NCBI GenBank assembly: GCA_021804195.1
Contig: JAJZKJ010000005.1
Span: 1 to 17,181, forward strand
Direction of reading: 5' to 3'
DNA: 17,181 nucleotides
Source of the DNA: Acidobacteriota bacterium
Lineage (GTDB): Bacteria > Planctomycetota > Phycisphaerae > WQYP01 > JAJZKJ01
Position numbers and translations under genes: made by a program. This document shows positions 7,330 to 14,721 of this stretch, piece after piece; positions within the stretch are counted from its first letter, which is position 1, and each line of letters opens with the position of its first letter. Under the pieces are notes generated by a model, which was not told the DNA's origin, ran no database searches, and was given only the letters and a program-made list of their open reading frames with translations.

Positions 7330-8744
7330 GAGGTAGCCTCATTCCGATCCGCGGCCGGATCCGGCACGGCACGGTCGAGTTCCGGAGGAGGCGGTGCATT
7401 GTCGGCCAGTAATGGCAATTCCACGATAAACCGGCAGCCCTGGTTGAGTTCGCTTTCCAGCGCGACCCGTCCCCCGTGGTCGAGCACAATATGTTTGACC
7501 AGCGCCAAGCCCAGCCCGCTGCCGCCGCGATCGCGTCCCCGGCTCGGATCGATCCGGTAAAAGCGTTCAAAGACCCGCGGCTGGTCGCTCCAGCCAATGC
7601 CCACACCATTATCCGCCACTTCCCAGCGATAGGTCTGCTCCCGCCGCTGTCCGCGGATGCGAACCCGCACCCCCGGCCGGTTGTGCACTAGGGCATTTTC
7701 CGCCAGATTGAGAAGAACGCGGTGCCAGGCGTCGGGATCCAGCCAGAGCCGCACCGGCTCAACCTCATCGGCGATCAATTCTGACCGGTGCTCGGCGGCC
7801 AGCGGCTGCAATTCCGCCACGACCGGGCTGGCCAACGCGGCCGTATTGACCCACTGAAAACGGAAGGGGTAAGTGCCGGTTTCGAGCGAGGTTAGCATCA
7901 CCAGATCGCTTGCCAGCCGGGTCAGCCGCCGCACATTGGCCAGAATAATATTCAGGAAGCGGATATCCTGGGCCGGCCGTTCATTCGCGCTCTCGAGCAG
8001 AGTTTCGGCGTAGCCCTGGATTGAGGCCAGAGGCGTGCGCAGCTCGTGCGAGACGCCGGCGATAAAGTCCCGGCGCAGGGTTTCGAGGCGCGAGGTCTCG
8101 GTCATATCGTGGGCCAGCAGCACAAATCCTCCGCCCTCCAGCGGCGTCAGCACGACTTGCAGGGTTCGTTCATCGGGCAGGCGCAGCCGCCCGCCCGCCG
8201 GCGCGGCCGCGGTGATGACTTCGGAAGCCCATTGCTCCAGTTGCGCAATGCGCGGCAGCGCCGTCAGCCGCTCTCCTGCCGCCGGTGGAGTGCCCCAATG
8301 TAAAAGCCGGGCCGCCGCCGAGTTGGCAAAAATGACGCGGCGGTCCGCGGCCGCCGCCACCACCGCCGTATCCAGACTTTCTAAAATGGCATGCAGCCGC
8401 TCGGCCCGCATCTGGCTCGCGGCCTGCCGCCGTTCCCGTTCTTCCCAAACCGGCCGCAACTCAGCTACCAGAGTCTCGGCCAGTTCCCCCGCCAGTACCG
8501 GCAGCGGCTGGCCGTTTTCCAGACTCTGCCTCACCAACTCGGCTTGCCGCTCGATTTCGCGCTCCTGCCGCCGGGCTGTCCGCTCGACCCAGCGCCAAAG
8601 CAGCAGCCCGCCGATCAGCAGCAATCCGGTTTCCGGCAGCCAGGCCGCCGTCAAGGGCAATAGCACAAAATGTGCCGCCACAATCCAGGCCGCGCCCAGT
8701 GCGACAGCCAGCGCGAGTTGGCGGCGCCATATTCCACGCATCAT
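7326..8744 (-). CDS. phoR: PhoR-type phosphate sensor histidine kinase
   Basis: Membrane-bound sensor kinase that phosphorylates PhoB when phosphate is scarce. Two closely spaced membrane segments (about 10-33 and 38-51) leave almost no periplasmic loop, as in classical PhoR, so sensing should go through the Pst/PhoU complex. A charged linker (52-115) and a PAS-like domain (about 115-215) follow. The HisKA domain carries His233 in [18 protein letters not shown]. The ATPase domain has Asn350 ([13 protein letters not shown]), DNGVGIG (378-384), FERFYRID (392-399) and GGSGLGLAL (407-415). A Pro-rich tail ends the protein. Two ATGs are adjacent at 8744 and 8741; the GGAG upstream is better spaced for the second, so the true start may be three bases later. 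It is the first gene of the phoR-pstB-phoU-phoB operon and has a Pho box in its upstream gap. Confidence 0.92.
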   Translation of the reverse strand: MMRGIWRRQLALAVALGAAWIVAAHFVLLPLTAAWLPETGLLLIGGLLLWRWVERTARRQEREIERQAELVRQSLENGQPLPVLAGELAETLVAELRPVWEERERRQAASQMRAERLHAILESLDTAVVAAAADRRVIFANSAAARLLHWGTPPAAGERLTALPRIAQLEQWASEVITAAAPAGGRLRLPDERTLQVVLTPLEGGGFVLLAHDMTETSRLETLRRDFIAGVSHELRTPLASIQGYAETLLESANERPAQDIRFLNIILANVRRLTRLASDLVMLTSLETGTYPFRFQWVNTAALASPVVAELQPLAAEHRSELIADEVEPVRLWLDPDAWHRVLLNLAENALVHNRPGVRVRIRGQRREQTYRWEVADNGVGIGWSDQPRVFERFYRIDPSRGRDRGGSGLGLALVKHIVLDHGGRVALESELNQGCRFIVELPLLADNAPPPPELDRAVPDPAADRNEATS

Positions 8745-8844
8745 TTAACTCCGATCCTCGCGTTTGCCCTGTTCCCGGCCAGCTTGGCCTCCATCCTTTG
8801 ATTATCCGTCCCCGCGTGAATTTAACCCGGCCGTAACCGGAATA

Positions 8845-8862
8845 TTGTCATGAAATTGTCAT
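8845..8862 (-). promoter_or_regulatory. Pho box (PhoB binding site) upstream of phoR
   Basis: Two identical heptamers TTGTCAT (plus strand, 8845-8851 and 8856-8862) are separated by four bases, giving an 11-bp period. This closely matches the proteobacterial Pho box consensus of CTGTCAT direct repeats with an AT-rich 4-bp spacer. The site sits in the 117-bp gap between the kdoO stop and phoR, about 100 bp before the phoR start, so autoregulation of the phoR-pstB-phoU-phoB operon is the natural reading. One caution: the TGTCAT orientation is opposite to phoR transcription, whereas in E. coli the repeats read in the direction of transcription. No well-spaced -10 box could be assigned; candidates on the phoR strand are TTAAAT near 8824 and GATAAT near 8806. 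Confidence 0.65.
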
Positions 8863-9755
8863 CAGGCCGTGCGGCTCTGGATCAGATTTTCGATGAGTGT
8901 GGATGGCGCGATTTCCGGCAGCAACAGCGACTGGCGTTTGACCAGCATGGTCTGTTCCAGCGCGAATTGGCCGCCCAGTACCGCATGACTGGCGGTATCG
9001 GTGAAGACCATCCAACTCGACATCGGGGGGAATTCCCAGCGCGCGTGTCCGGGGTCGTTTTGGAACTCCTGATTTTCCTTCAGCCAGTGATGAAAGCTCA
9101 GCATGAAGCGGTCGTATTCCGGCCGTGCTTTCACCGGCAAGCCCAACCGCTGCAATCCGCGCAGCCATTTCTGTTTTCCCACGCCGGCTCGCGTCTTTTG
9201 AATCACGCCGGAGCTGGCGCCAAAGCGCGCCAGCAGTTCCGGGAGCGGCGGTCCGGTCCGCCAGACCCGCGGCAGCGCGGGGTGAAGGTTTACAAAAAAA
9301 CGCAAAATCCGGTTGCCGTGAGTCGGCCGGGTAGGGAAATTATCCACATGCAGCAGATCATTGCGCGCGTGGGTCTTGAGCTGGCGAGTCTCTTCGGCCA
9401 AGGGCCGGAAACTGGCATATTCGATCTCCAGCGTGAATGGGCTGAGGCATTCCCGCATCAGGTTCTGTGCGGCGCGGGAAAACCGGCCCAGCACCGCCCG
9501 CATGCGTTCCTCCTGGGCCCCGGCGTAGCCGGTAATGCGGTCCTGGCCTGGCCGGTAGGCGATGTTTTTGTGATAGCCCGCCCCGCTCTGCTTCTGGGTC
9601 CGTAAAAATTGCAGGTCGTCTTCTTCGAAATGCAGCGGGGTGCGGGGAAAATACAAAATATCGCCCCGTTCCAGCGCCCGGCAGCGTTCCCGCGCCGCTG
9701 CCTGCTCCGGATCCGCGGTCAGCCGCCAGTCCTGCTGGACTGTAATTCTTGCCAT
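8862..9755 (-). CDS. kdoO: Kdo hydroxylase family protein
   Basis: This 297-aa protein resembles KdoO, the iron-dependent oxygenase that adds a 3-hydroxyl to a Kdo sugar of the lipopolysaccharide inner core, known from Burkholderia and Yersinia. The visible hallmark is LLHVDNFPTRPTHGNRILR (134-152), with the metal-binding HxD of His136 and Asp138. The distal His257 lies in VFTDTASHAVLGGQFALEQT (250-269). MLSFHHWLKENQEFQ (218-232) and the acidic LHFEEDDLQFL N-terminal part also fit. It has no signal peptide, consistent with a cytoplasmic or inner-membrane-associated enzyme. The start ATG at 9755 has only a weak GGA three bases upstream. It is divergent from thrS with a 24-bp gap, so the promoters must overlap. 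Gene assignment is from family memory; the exact position hydroxylated is not established for this lineage. Confidence 0.82.
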   Translation of the reverse strand: MARITVQQDWRLTADPEQAAARERCRALERGDILYFPRTPLHFEEDDLQFLRTQKQSGAGYHKNIAYRPGQDRITGYAGAQEERMRAVLGRFSRAAQNLMRECLSPFTLEIEYASFRPLAEETRQLKTHARNDLLHVDNFPTRPTHGNRILRFFVNLHPALPRVWRTGPPLPELLARFGASSGVIQKTRAGVGKQKWLRGLQRLGLPVKARPEYDRFMLSFHHWLKENQEFQNDPGHARWEFPPMSSWMVFTDTASHAVLGGQFALEQTMLVKRQSLLLPEIAPSTLIENLIQSRTA

Positions 9756-9779
9756 ATTCCATAAGATACTAAATAAATC

Positions 9780-11660
9780 ATGGCTTCAGCTCCCGAGGAA
9801 ATTCTCGCCGGCCTTGACTGGCGGCCCAACCAGCCGCCGGCCGAACTGCCGCGGCCGGAGCGGCTGCGCCGCATTCGCCACTCCAGTTCGCATGTGATGG
9901 CCCAGGCGGTGCGTGAAATTTTCCCCGCCGCCCGGCTGGCCATTGGCCCTCCCATCGAGCACGGCTTCTATTACGATATGGAACTGCCGCGCCCGCTCAC
10001 CCCGGACGATCTGCCCGAGCTGGAAAAGCGCATGCGCAAAATCGTCGCGCGCGCGCCCGGATTTTTTCTTGCCACGCTGCCGCGCGTCCGCGCGCTGGAG
10101 CTTTTTTTCGCCTGGCAACAGCCGTATAAAGTCGAACTGCTGGAAGGATTAAGCGATGAAACGGTCACGCTCTACAAGCAGGACCGTTTTATAGACCTCT
10201 GCGCCGGTCCGCACGTGGCCAACGCCCAGGTCTGCGGCCACGTGAAGCTGCTCTCGATTGCCGGCGCCTACTGGCGCGGCGACGAGCATCGTCCCATGCT
10301 GCAGCGCATCTACGGCACGGCCTGGGAAAGCGAGGCTGAGCTGGCGGAATACCTTGAATATCTCGAGGACAGCAAGGCCCGCGATCACCGCAAGCTGGGG
10401 CAACAACTCGATTTATTCAGCTTTCATCCCTGGTCGGCCGGCTGTCCCTTCTGGCATCCCCGCGGCGTGATCGTCCGCGATCAGCTCCTGCGGCTTTGGC
10501 GCGAAACCCACGGCCGCGCCGGATATCAGGAAATTCTCAATCCGGTTCTTTACCGCAAAGATCTTTTTGAAACTTCCGGCCATTGGGACCATTTTCAGGA
10601 AAACATGTTCAAGGTCTCGGACAAAACATCCGCACCCGCAACCGGCGATACGGAATCTGAAATGGCGCTCAAGCCCATGAACTGTCCCGACACCATGCTG
10701 TTCTACAAGACCCGGCAGCACTCCTACCGCGAGCTGCCGCTGCGCATCAGCGAGGGCCAGTTATTGCACCGCAACGAAGCCATGGGCACGCTGCACGGGC
10801 TGATGCGGGCCCGCGTTTTCACCCAGGATGATGCCCACATATTTATCGCCGAAGACCAGATTCAGGCGGAAATCGGGCGCGTGCTGGCGCTGCTGGCGGA
10901 AATTTACGGCTATTTCGGCCTGCGTTATTCGGTCACGCTATCCACCCGCCCGGCTTCTTCCATGGGAGAGGACGCACTGTGGGAAAAAGCCGAGGCCGGC
11001 CTGCGCCAGGCGCTCGCCGCCGCCGGCCTGGATTATGCGGTCGAAGCCGGGGGCGGTGCCTTTTACGGCCCCAAAATTGATGTCATGGTGCACGACAGCA
11101 TCGGCCGCCAGTGGCAGTGCGGCACCGTGCAGCTCGACTTCCAGCTTCCCCGCCGTTTTGAGCTCGAATATATTGCCGCCGATAATCAGCCGCGCGTGCC
11201 GGTGGTGATTCACCGCGCCCTGTTCGGCTCGGTCGAGCGTTTTCTGGGCATTTTACTCGAGCATTTTGCCGGCGCCCTGCCGGCCTGGCTGGCGCCGGTG
11301 CAGGCTGCGGTTCTGCCCATTGCCGAGGGCCAATCCGGGTATGCGGCTGAGGTGCTGGCCTCGCTTTCCGCCGCCGGACTGCGGGCCGAACTGCTGGCGC
11401 CGGAAAGCAAAATCAGCTACCGCGTGCGCGAGGCCGAGCTGCGCAAAATTCCTTATATGCTCGTCGTCGGCCGCCGCGAGGCCGAGTCAAAGTCGGTCTC
11501 GCTCCGCACCTACCAGGAAAAAGACCGCGGCGTTATGCCGCTGGACGCCGTGGTGGCCGAGCTTCGCTTGTTAGTTGAGAACCGCAAGCTCGACGTCCAG
11601 CCCCGGGATTATAGCCGGTTATTCCGAACCGAATCCCCGGCTCCGGAAGCAAGCTATTAA
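9780..11660 (+). CDS. thrS: threonyl-tRNA synthetase lacking the TGS domain
   Basis: Charges tRNA-Thr with threonine in the cytoplasm. The editing domain (about 30-200) retains HSSSH (His34, His38) and the Cys141/His145 pair of DLCAGPH, so removal of mischarged Ser-tRNA should work. The class II catalytic core (about 215-505) has the three zinc ligands Cys302 (KPMNCPD), His353 (QDDAHIF) and His478 (VVIHRALFGSVERF), plus motif 2 around LLHRNEAMGTLHGLMRARVF (328-347). The anticodon-binding domain covers about 506-605. The protein is 626 aa, but only about 30 residues precede the editing domain, whereas E. coli ThrRS has a TGS domain of about 60 residues there. The usual MNCPGH has become MNCPDT. 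A C-terminal tail past 605 partly makes up the length. ATG at 9780 has no strong ribosome binding site. Confidence 0.95.
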   Translation: MASAPEEILAGLDWRPNQPPAELPRPERLRRIRHSSSHVMAQAVREIFPAARLAIGPPIEHGFYYDMELPRPLTPDDLPELEKRMRKIVARAPGFFLATLPRVRALELFFAWQQPYKVELLEGLSDETVTLYKQDRFIDLCAGPHVANAQVCGHVKLLSIAGAYWRGDEHRPMLQRIYGTAWESEAELAEYLEYLEDSKARDHRKLGQQLDLFSFHPWSAGCPFWHPRGVIVRDQLLRLWRETHGRAGYQEILNPVLYRKDLFETSGHWDHFQENMFKVSDKTSAPATGDTESEMALKPMNCPDTMLFYKTRQHSYRELPLRISEGQLLHRNEAMGTLHGLMRARVFTQDDAHIFIAEDQIQAEIGRVLALLAEIYGYFGLRYSVTLSTRPASSMGEDALWEKAEAGLRQALAAAGLDYAVEAGGGAFYGPKIDVMVHDSIGRQWQCGTVQLDFQLPRRFELEYIAADNQPRVPVVIHRALFGSVERFLGILLEHFAGALPAWLAPVQAAVLPIAEGQSGYAAEVLASLSAAGLRAELLAPESKISYRVREAELRKIPYMLVVGRREAESKSVSLRTYQEKDRGVMPLDAVVAELRLLVENRKLDVQPRDYSRLFRTESPAPEASY

Positions 11661-11702
11661 AGTTGCTTTTGGTAGGGAACCGCATCTGCCGTGGGTTGCC
11701 TG

Positions 11703-12383
11703 CTAATTGACCAGCAGTTTTCCATCGCGCATGTGCAGGATCCGTCCCGCCCGCGCGGCCGCTTCGGGATTATGGGTAATCATCAGGATGGTCTGACCCA
11801 GATCGCGGTTCAGGCGGGCGAAAATATCGAGCACCGCTTCCGAGTTGCGGGAATCCAGATTGCCGGTGGGCTCATCGGCCAGCACGATGCGGGGCCGGTT
11901 GATCAGCGCCCGCGCGATGGCCACGCGCTGCTGTTCGCCGCCCGATAGCTCGCCCGGCCGGTGATCCAGGCGGTTTTCTAGTTGCAGCCGCTGAATCAGT
12001 TCCCGTTCATAGGCCCGGTCTGCGGGCTGGTCATGGCCGGCCAGCGCCCGCGCCAGCTCGATATTGTCCCGCGCGGTCAGCGTGGGCAGCAGGTTGAATT
12101 TCTGGAAGACGAATCCGATCTGGCTCCGCCGCAAGGCGGTGCGCTGGCCGTCAGAGAGCCGTCCATACTCTTGGCCTTCGATCCGGATGGTGCCGCGGCT
12201 GGGCTGGGTGAGGCCGCCGATCACGTGCAACAGCGTGCTTTTTCCGCTTCCCGAAGCGCCCACCACGGCCACAAACTCGCCCGCCGCGATGGAGAGAGAC
12301 ACGCCGTCGAGAGCGGGAATTTTCCCGCTGCCCACCTGAAATTCCTTATGCACGCCTTCCAGCGCCACGATCGCATCGGCCAT
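11703..12383 (-). CDS. LolD/MacB-type ABC transporter ATP-binding protein
   Basis: A 226-aa ATPase subunit of an ABC transporter. It has Walker A GASGSGKS (42-49), Q-loop FVFQKFNLLPTLTARDN, signature LSGGEQQRVAIARAL, Walker B IVLADEPTGNLD and the switch His in MITHNPEAA. This exact style, including the FNLLPTLTARDN and DEPTGNLDS motifs, is typical of the LolD/MacB/FtsE subgroup, which powers lipoprotein release, macrolide or peptide efflux, or cell-division permeases. No permease or adaptor gene lies beside it: on one side thrS converges at a 42-bp gap, on the other a toxin-antitoxin pair diverges. The substrate therefore cannot be assigned and no symbol is given. The start at 12383 follows from the family's usual N-terminus. 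Confidence 0.92.
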   Translation of the reverse strand: MADAIVALEGVHKEFQVGSGKIPALDGVSLSIAAGEFVAVVGASGSGKSTLLHVIGGLTQPSRGTIRIEGQEYGRLSDGQRTALRRSQIGFVFQKFNLLPTLTARDNIELARALAGHDQPADRAYERELIQRLQLENRLDHRPGELSGGEQQRVAIARALINRPRIVLADEPTGNLDSRNSEAVLDIFARLNRDLGQTILMITHNPEAAARAGRILHMRDGKLLVN

Positions 12384-12445
12384 CTACTCATTGTAGCGGG
12401 CAAGGCTGTAAACAATCCTGGCACAATTCCTTTCGTGTTCCTTTT

Positions 12446-12473
12446 ATGGTATAAAAATGGTATATATGGTATA
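12446..12473 (+). promoter_or_regulatory. three ATGGTATA direct repeats, probable vapBC operator
   Basis: The octamer ATGGTATA occurs three times, at 12446-12453, 12457-12464 and 12466-12473; the last copy runs into the vapB start codon. Start-to-start distances are 11 and 9 bp, close to one helical turn. Such AT-rich repeats directly at an antitoxin start are the usual place for VapB-VapC autorepression. The TATAAA and TATATA stretches could also serve as a -10 element, which would make the transcript nearly leaderless; no Shine-Dalgarno sequence is visible before the vapB ATG. Operator function is inferred. Confidence 0.5.
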
Positions 12474-12745
12474 TGGGATTGAATATTAAAAATCCTGAGG
12501 TCGAGCAGCTTGCGGCCGAAATCGCATCCATGATGCGTGAGTCTAAAACCGAGGCCATTCGACGCGCTTTATTGGAACGCCGCAGCCGTCTTCAGGCTCA
12601 AAACAGCCACCGTTCTTCTGGCATAAAACTCAGGGAATACATGGAAAAAAACGTCTGGCCGTTGATACCGGAGCGGCAGATGGGACGGCGGTTAAGCCGG
12701 GAAGAAGAAGATCAAATTCTGGGTTATGGACCGCAGGGATGGTAA
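12473..12745 (+). CDS. vapB: VapB-family antitoxin
   Basis: A 90-aa protein of the PSK-type/Rv0623-like antitoxin family. The N-terminal GLNIKNPEVEQLAAEIASMM (2-21) followed by RESKTEAIRRALLERRSRLQ (22-41) is the usual ribbon-helix-helix DNA-binding part: a short beta strand, then a helix with TEAIRRALLER. The C-terminal half (LREYMEKNVWPLIPERQMG, then LSREEEDQILGYGPQGW) is the region expected to wrap around and block the toxin. It should neutralise the VapC encoded three bases downstream and repress the operon together with it. The ATG at 12473 has no visible ribosome binding site and lies in the repeat operator, so translation may be leaderless. Codon use and GC are lower than in the flanking genes, in keeping with mobile toxin-antitoxin cargo. 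Confidence 0.9.
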   Translation: MGLNIKNPEVEQLAAEIASMMRESKTEAIRRALLERRSRLQAQNSHRSSGIKLREYMEKNVWPLIPERQMGRRLSREEEDQILGYGPQGW

Positions 12746-12748
12746 CTC

Positions 12749-13138
12749 ATGGTTTTAGATTCATCCGCCATCGTTGCCATTTATCTTCGTGAACCAGGAT
12801 ATGAAGAGCTTCTGCATGCGATTGAAACGGCTGTAGTGATCGCAATAGGAGTGCCAACGCTGCTGGAAACCAATATGGTGCTTAGCTCACGTCTGGGCCA
12901 GGATGCCCGTCCCATGTTGGCGGCATTTTTACGCCGTGTGCGGGCGGAAATTGTGCCCTTTCAAATGGAGCACTTCGAATCAGCCGCGTTGGCGTTTTTA
13001 CGCTTCGGTCGCGGCCGTCATCCAGCGGGCTTGAATTTTGGCGATTGCATGGCCTATGCCATCGCTTCCACGGCCGGCCTGCCGCTCTTGTTTACCGGCG
13101 GAGATTTTTCCCGGACCGATATTGCGAAAGCTTTATAA
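12749..13138 (+). CDS. vapC: VapC-family PIN-domain ribonuclease toxin
   Basis: A 129-aa PIN-domain protein, the toxin of a type II toxin-antitoxin pair; VapC toxins are magnesium-dependent RNases that cut tRNA or rRNA. The four acidic metal-binding residues are visible: Asp4 in VLDSSAIVAI, Glu40 in PTLLETNMVL, Asp99 in LNFGDCMAYAIA and Asp119 in FTGGDFSRTD. The length is typical. It starts three bases after the vapB stop, which fits co-translation. The catalytic set is complete, so the toxin should be active. The RNA target cannot be predicted. The gene converges on the SpoIIE-type phosphatase gene with a 27-bp gap. Confidence 0.95.
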   Translation: MVLDSSAIVAIYLREPGYEELLHAIETAVVIAIGVPTLLETNMVLSSRLGQDARPMLAAFLRRVRAEIVPFQMEHFESAALAFLRFGRGRHPAGLNFGDCMAYAIASTAGLPLLFTGGDFSRTDIAKAL

Positions 13139-13165
13139 ATCCGCGAACGCGCGCCGTTTCCGGCC

Positions 13166-14362
13166 TTACTCTTTCCTCACCACCACCAGGGTGCGGTCGT
13201 CATGATACGGGGCCGGGCCGCGGAACTGGTCGCAGGCCGCCTGCACGGCTTCAATCACCGCCTGCGGCGCGGCGCCATGCAGGCCGCGCACGGCATCGCG
13301 CAGGCGTTCGACTCCGAACTCCTCGCCAGCTTCGTTGAACAGCTCGCTCCAGCCATCGGTATATGCCACGATCAGATCGCCGGCGCGCAGCTCGCAGACG
13401 CCCAGCTCGTATTCGGTATCGGCGCCAAGGCCAAGAAACAAGCCGCCGGCCGAGAGTTCTTCCAGCCCGTTGGCGCGCACCAGAATCGGCGCCGGGTGCG
13501 AGCAGTTGACATAAATGATGCGGCCGGAAGCATCAAGCTCGCCGTAGAACATGGAGACCAGATTGCGAATTTCGCCCGGCGACACCAGGCTGCGGTTGAG
13601 CATCTCGACCTTGTGGGTCACCTTGAAGGGCGATTGGTTGGCCACTCGCAGCGCGGTATGCAGTCCGGTGGTCAACACGGCGGCCTCGAAGCCTTTACCC
13701 TTGGCGTCGGCGATGGCCATGCCGAACAGGTGCTTATTCAGAGGCGTGACCTGGAAATAATCTCCGCCCACTTCTTCATCGGGAATCGAGATGCCGGCCA
13801 CGGTATAACCGGCGACCGGCGGCAGCGCGGATTGCAGCAGGCTCATCTGCTGTTCGCGGGCCAGGGTCAGGATTTCGCGCAGCCGTTCTTTCTGATGATG
13901 GCGGTCCACGAAAAGCCGCACCAGCCGCCCCAGCACCTGAAAGGCGGCTTCCCGCTCCTGGCCGTCGTCGCCGGCCAGCGAGCGGGTCAGCAGGCCCAGC
14001 ACCCGCTGCAACCGGGCGCCCACCGGGATCAAAATTAAATCAAACCATTCCGTGCCCGCCGGACTCTCGTGCTTGAGCCCGCGCTGCACCCACCACAAAT
14101 TACCCTCCAGCCGGCGCTGCCAGGTGCGCGCGGTCAGCATGGGTTCGATCTGGGGCCAGATGGACTCGCCCGCCGTCATGCGCAGTTCGTAGCGGCCGCT
14201 GTCGGGCTGAAAGACGCCGGTGGCGCGCAACTCAAGCGGTCCGCCAAAGTCTTTCAGCAGCGCCTGGGCCAGACCGCTGGCGAACTCGCCCGTGCGCTGG
14301 GCGCGCGAGGTGGTTTCAATCAGGTCAAACAGCTTGCGTTCGAAGTTGCGGGGTATGGGCAT
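13166..14362 (-). CDS. PP2C/SpoIIE-type serine/threonine phosphatase (RsbU-like)
   Basis: A 398-aa protein with a C-terminal SpoIIE/PP2C phosphatase domain (about 180-396) of the kind that dephosphorylates anti-sigma-factor antagonists in partner-switching stress pathways. Metal-binding acidic residues are seen in EEVGGDYFQV (Asp201), MAIADAKGKGFEAA (Asp219), IVAYTDGWSELFN (Asp336) and YHDDRTLVVV (388-389). HPAPILVRANG (289-299) is also typical. The N-terminal part (about 10-155) has a GAF-like alpha/beta pattern (FDLIETTSRAQRT; FDLILIPVGARLQRVLGLL) and is likely a sensory input; a short helical linker (about 156-180) joins the two. No membrane segment is visible. No sigma factor, STAS antagonist or anti-sigma kinase gene is nearby, so the target is unknown. 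The ATG at 14362 lacks a clear ribosome binding site. Confidence 0.9.
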   Translation of the reverse strand: MPIPRNFERKLFDLIETTSRAQRTGEFASGLAQALLKDFGGPLELRATGVFQPDSGRYELRMTAGESIWPQIEPMLTARTWQRRLEGNLWWVQRGLKHESPAGTEWFDLILIPVGARLQRVLGLLTRSLAGDDGQEREAAFQVLGRLVRLFVDRHHQKERLREILTLAREQQMSLLQSALPPVAGYTVAGISIPDEEVGGDYFQVTPLNKHLFGMAIADAKGKGFEAAVLTTGLHTALRVANQSPFKVTHKVEMLNRSLVSPGEIRNLVSMFYGELDASGRIIYVNCSHPAPILVRANGLEELSAGGLFLGLGADTEYELGVCELRAGDLIVAYTDGWSELFNEAGEEFGVERLRDAVRGLHGAAPQAVIEAVQAACDQFRGPAPYHDDRTLVVVRKE

Positions 14363-14459
14363 GCGAAATATTGTCTGGCGGCCGCCCGGAGCCTTTTCCG
14401 CGGCGGTTTCTTTATGCTAATCGAGAATAGCCGCCCGCGTCGCTTTGACAGTTTGGGCC

Positions 14460-14542
14460 AATAGCATTAGCGCCGCGCCGCACCTCTTGCGTTCAGCTTC
14501 CCGCCGCGCTGCGCGAAATGCTATTCGACTCGGCCATCGAAT
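14460..14542. repeat. inverted repeats AATAGCATT...AATGCTATT and ATTCGA...TCGAAT
   Basis: AATAGCATT at 14460-14468 is the exact reverse complement of AATGCTATT at 14517-14525, with 48 bases between them that are rich in GCGC. A second inverted pair, ATTCGA (14523-14528) and TCGAAT (14537-14542), shares bases with the right arm and would form a small 6-bp stem with an 8-base loop. No flanking target duplication or transposase supports a mobile element. They could be binding sites or mutually exclusive RNA hairpins. Confidence 0.4.
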
Positions 14543-14602
14543 GATTTATGTAGTTCGGTTCTAATGGCATAAATATTGATAATTAAATTCATTCAAACCA
14601 TC

Positions 14603-14631
14603 CTGAATTGAAACAAACTGTTTACTATAAT
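14603..14631 (+). promoter_or_regulatory. possible sigma-70-like promoter for the secreted repeat protein
   Basis: A perfect TATAAT lies at 14626-14631. Seventeen bases upstream is CTGAAT (14603-14608), a weak match to the -35 consensus. It is in the AT-rich part of the intergenic region, about 180 bases before the ATG at 14811. Because the region is so AT-rich, a chance match is quite possible. Confidence 0.3.
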
Positions 14632-14721
14632 GGTTCGCATTGTTTCAGTATGTAAACTATTATATAAATTACATTTATACATTATAAAGACATTTTAATG
14701 ATTCATTATGATTATTTATTC

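Noticed and set aside
8850..9605. Plus-strand open frame of 251 codons opposite the Kdo hydroxylase
   Set aside because: The minus strand carries the KdoO motifs including the HxD iron site; the plus frame is a shadow, and it would start inside the Pho box.
11661..11702. Possible bidirectional terminator between thrS and the ABC ATPase gene
   Set aside because: No stable stem followed by a T run is visible on either strand in the 42-bp gap.
13202..14038. Plus-strand open frame of 278 codons opposite the SpoIIE-type phosphatase
   Set aside because: The minus strand has all acidic metal-binding motifs of a PP2C phosphatase; the plus frame is compositionally odd and has no motif.
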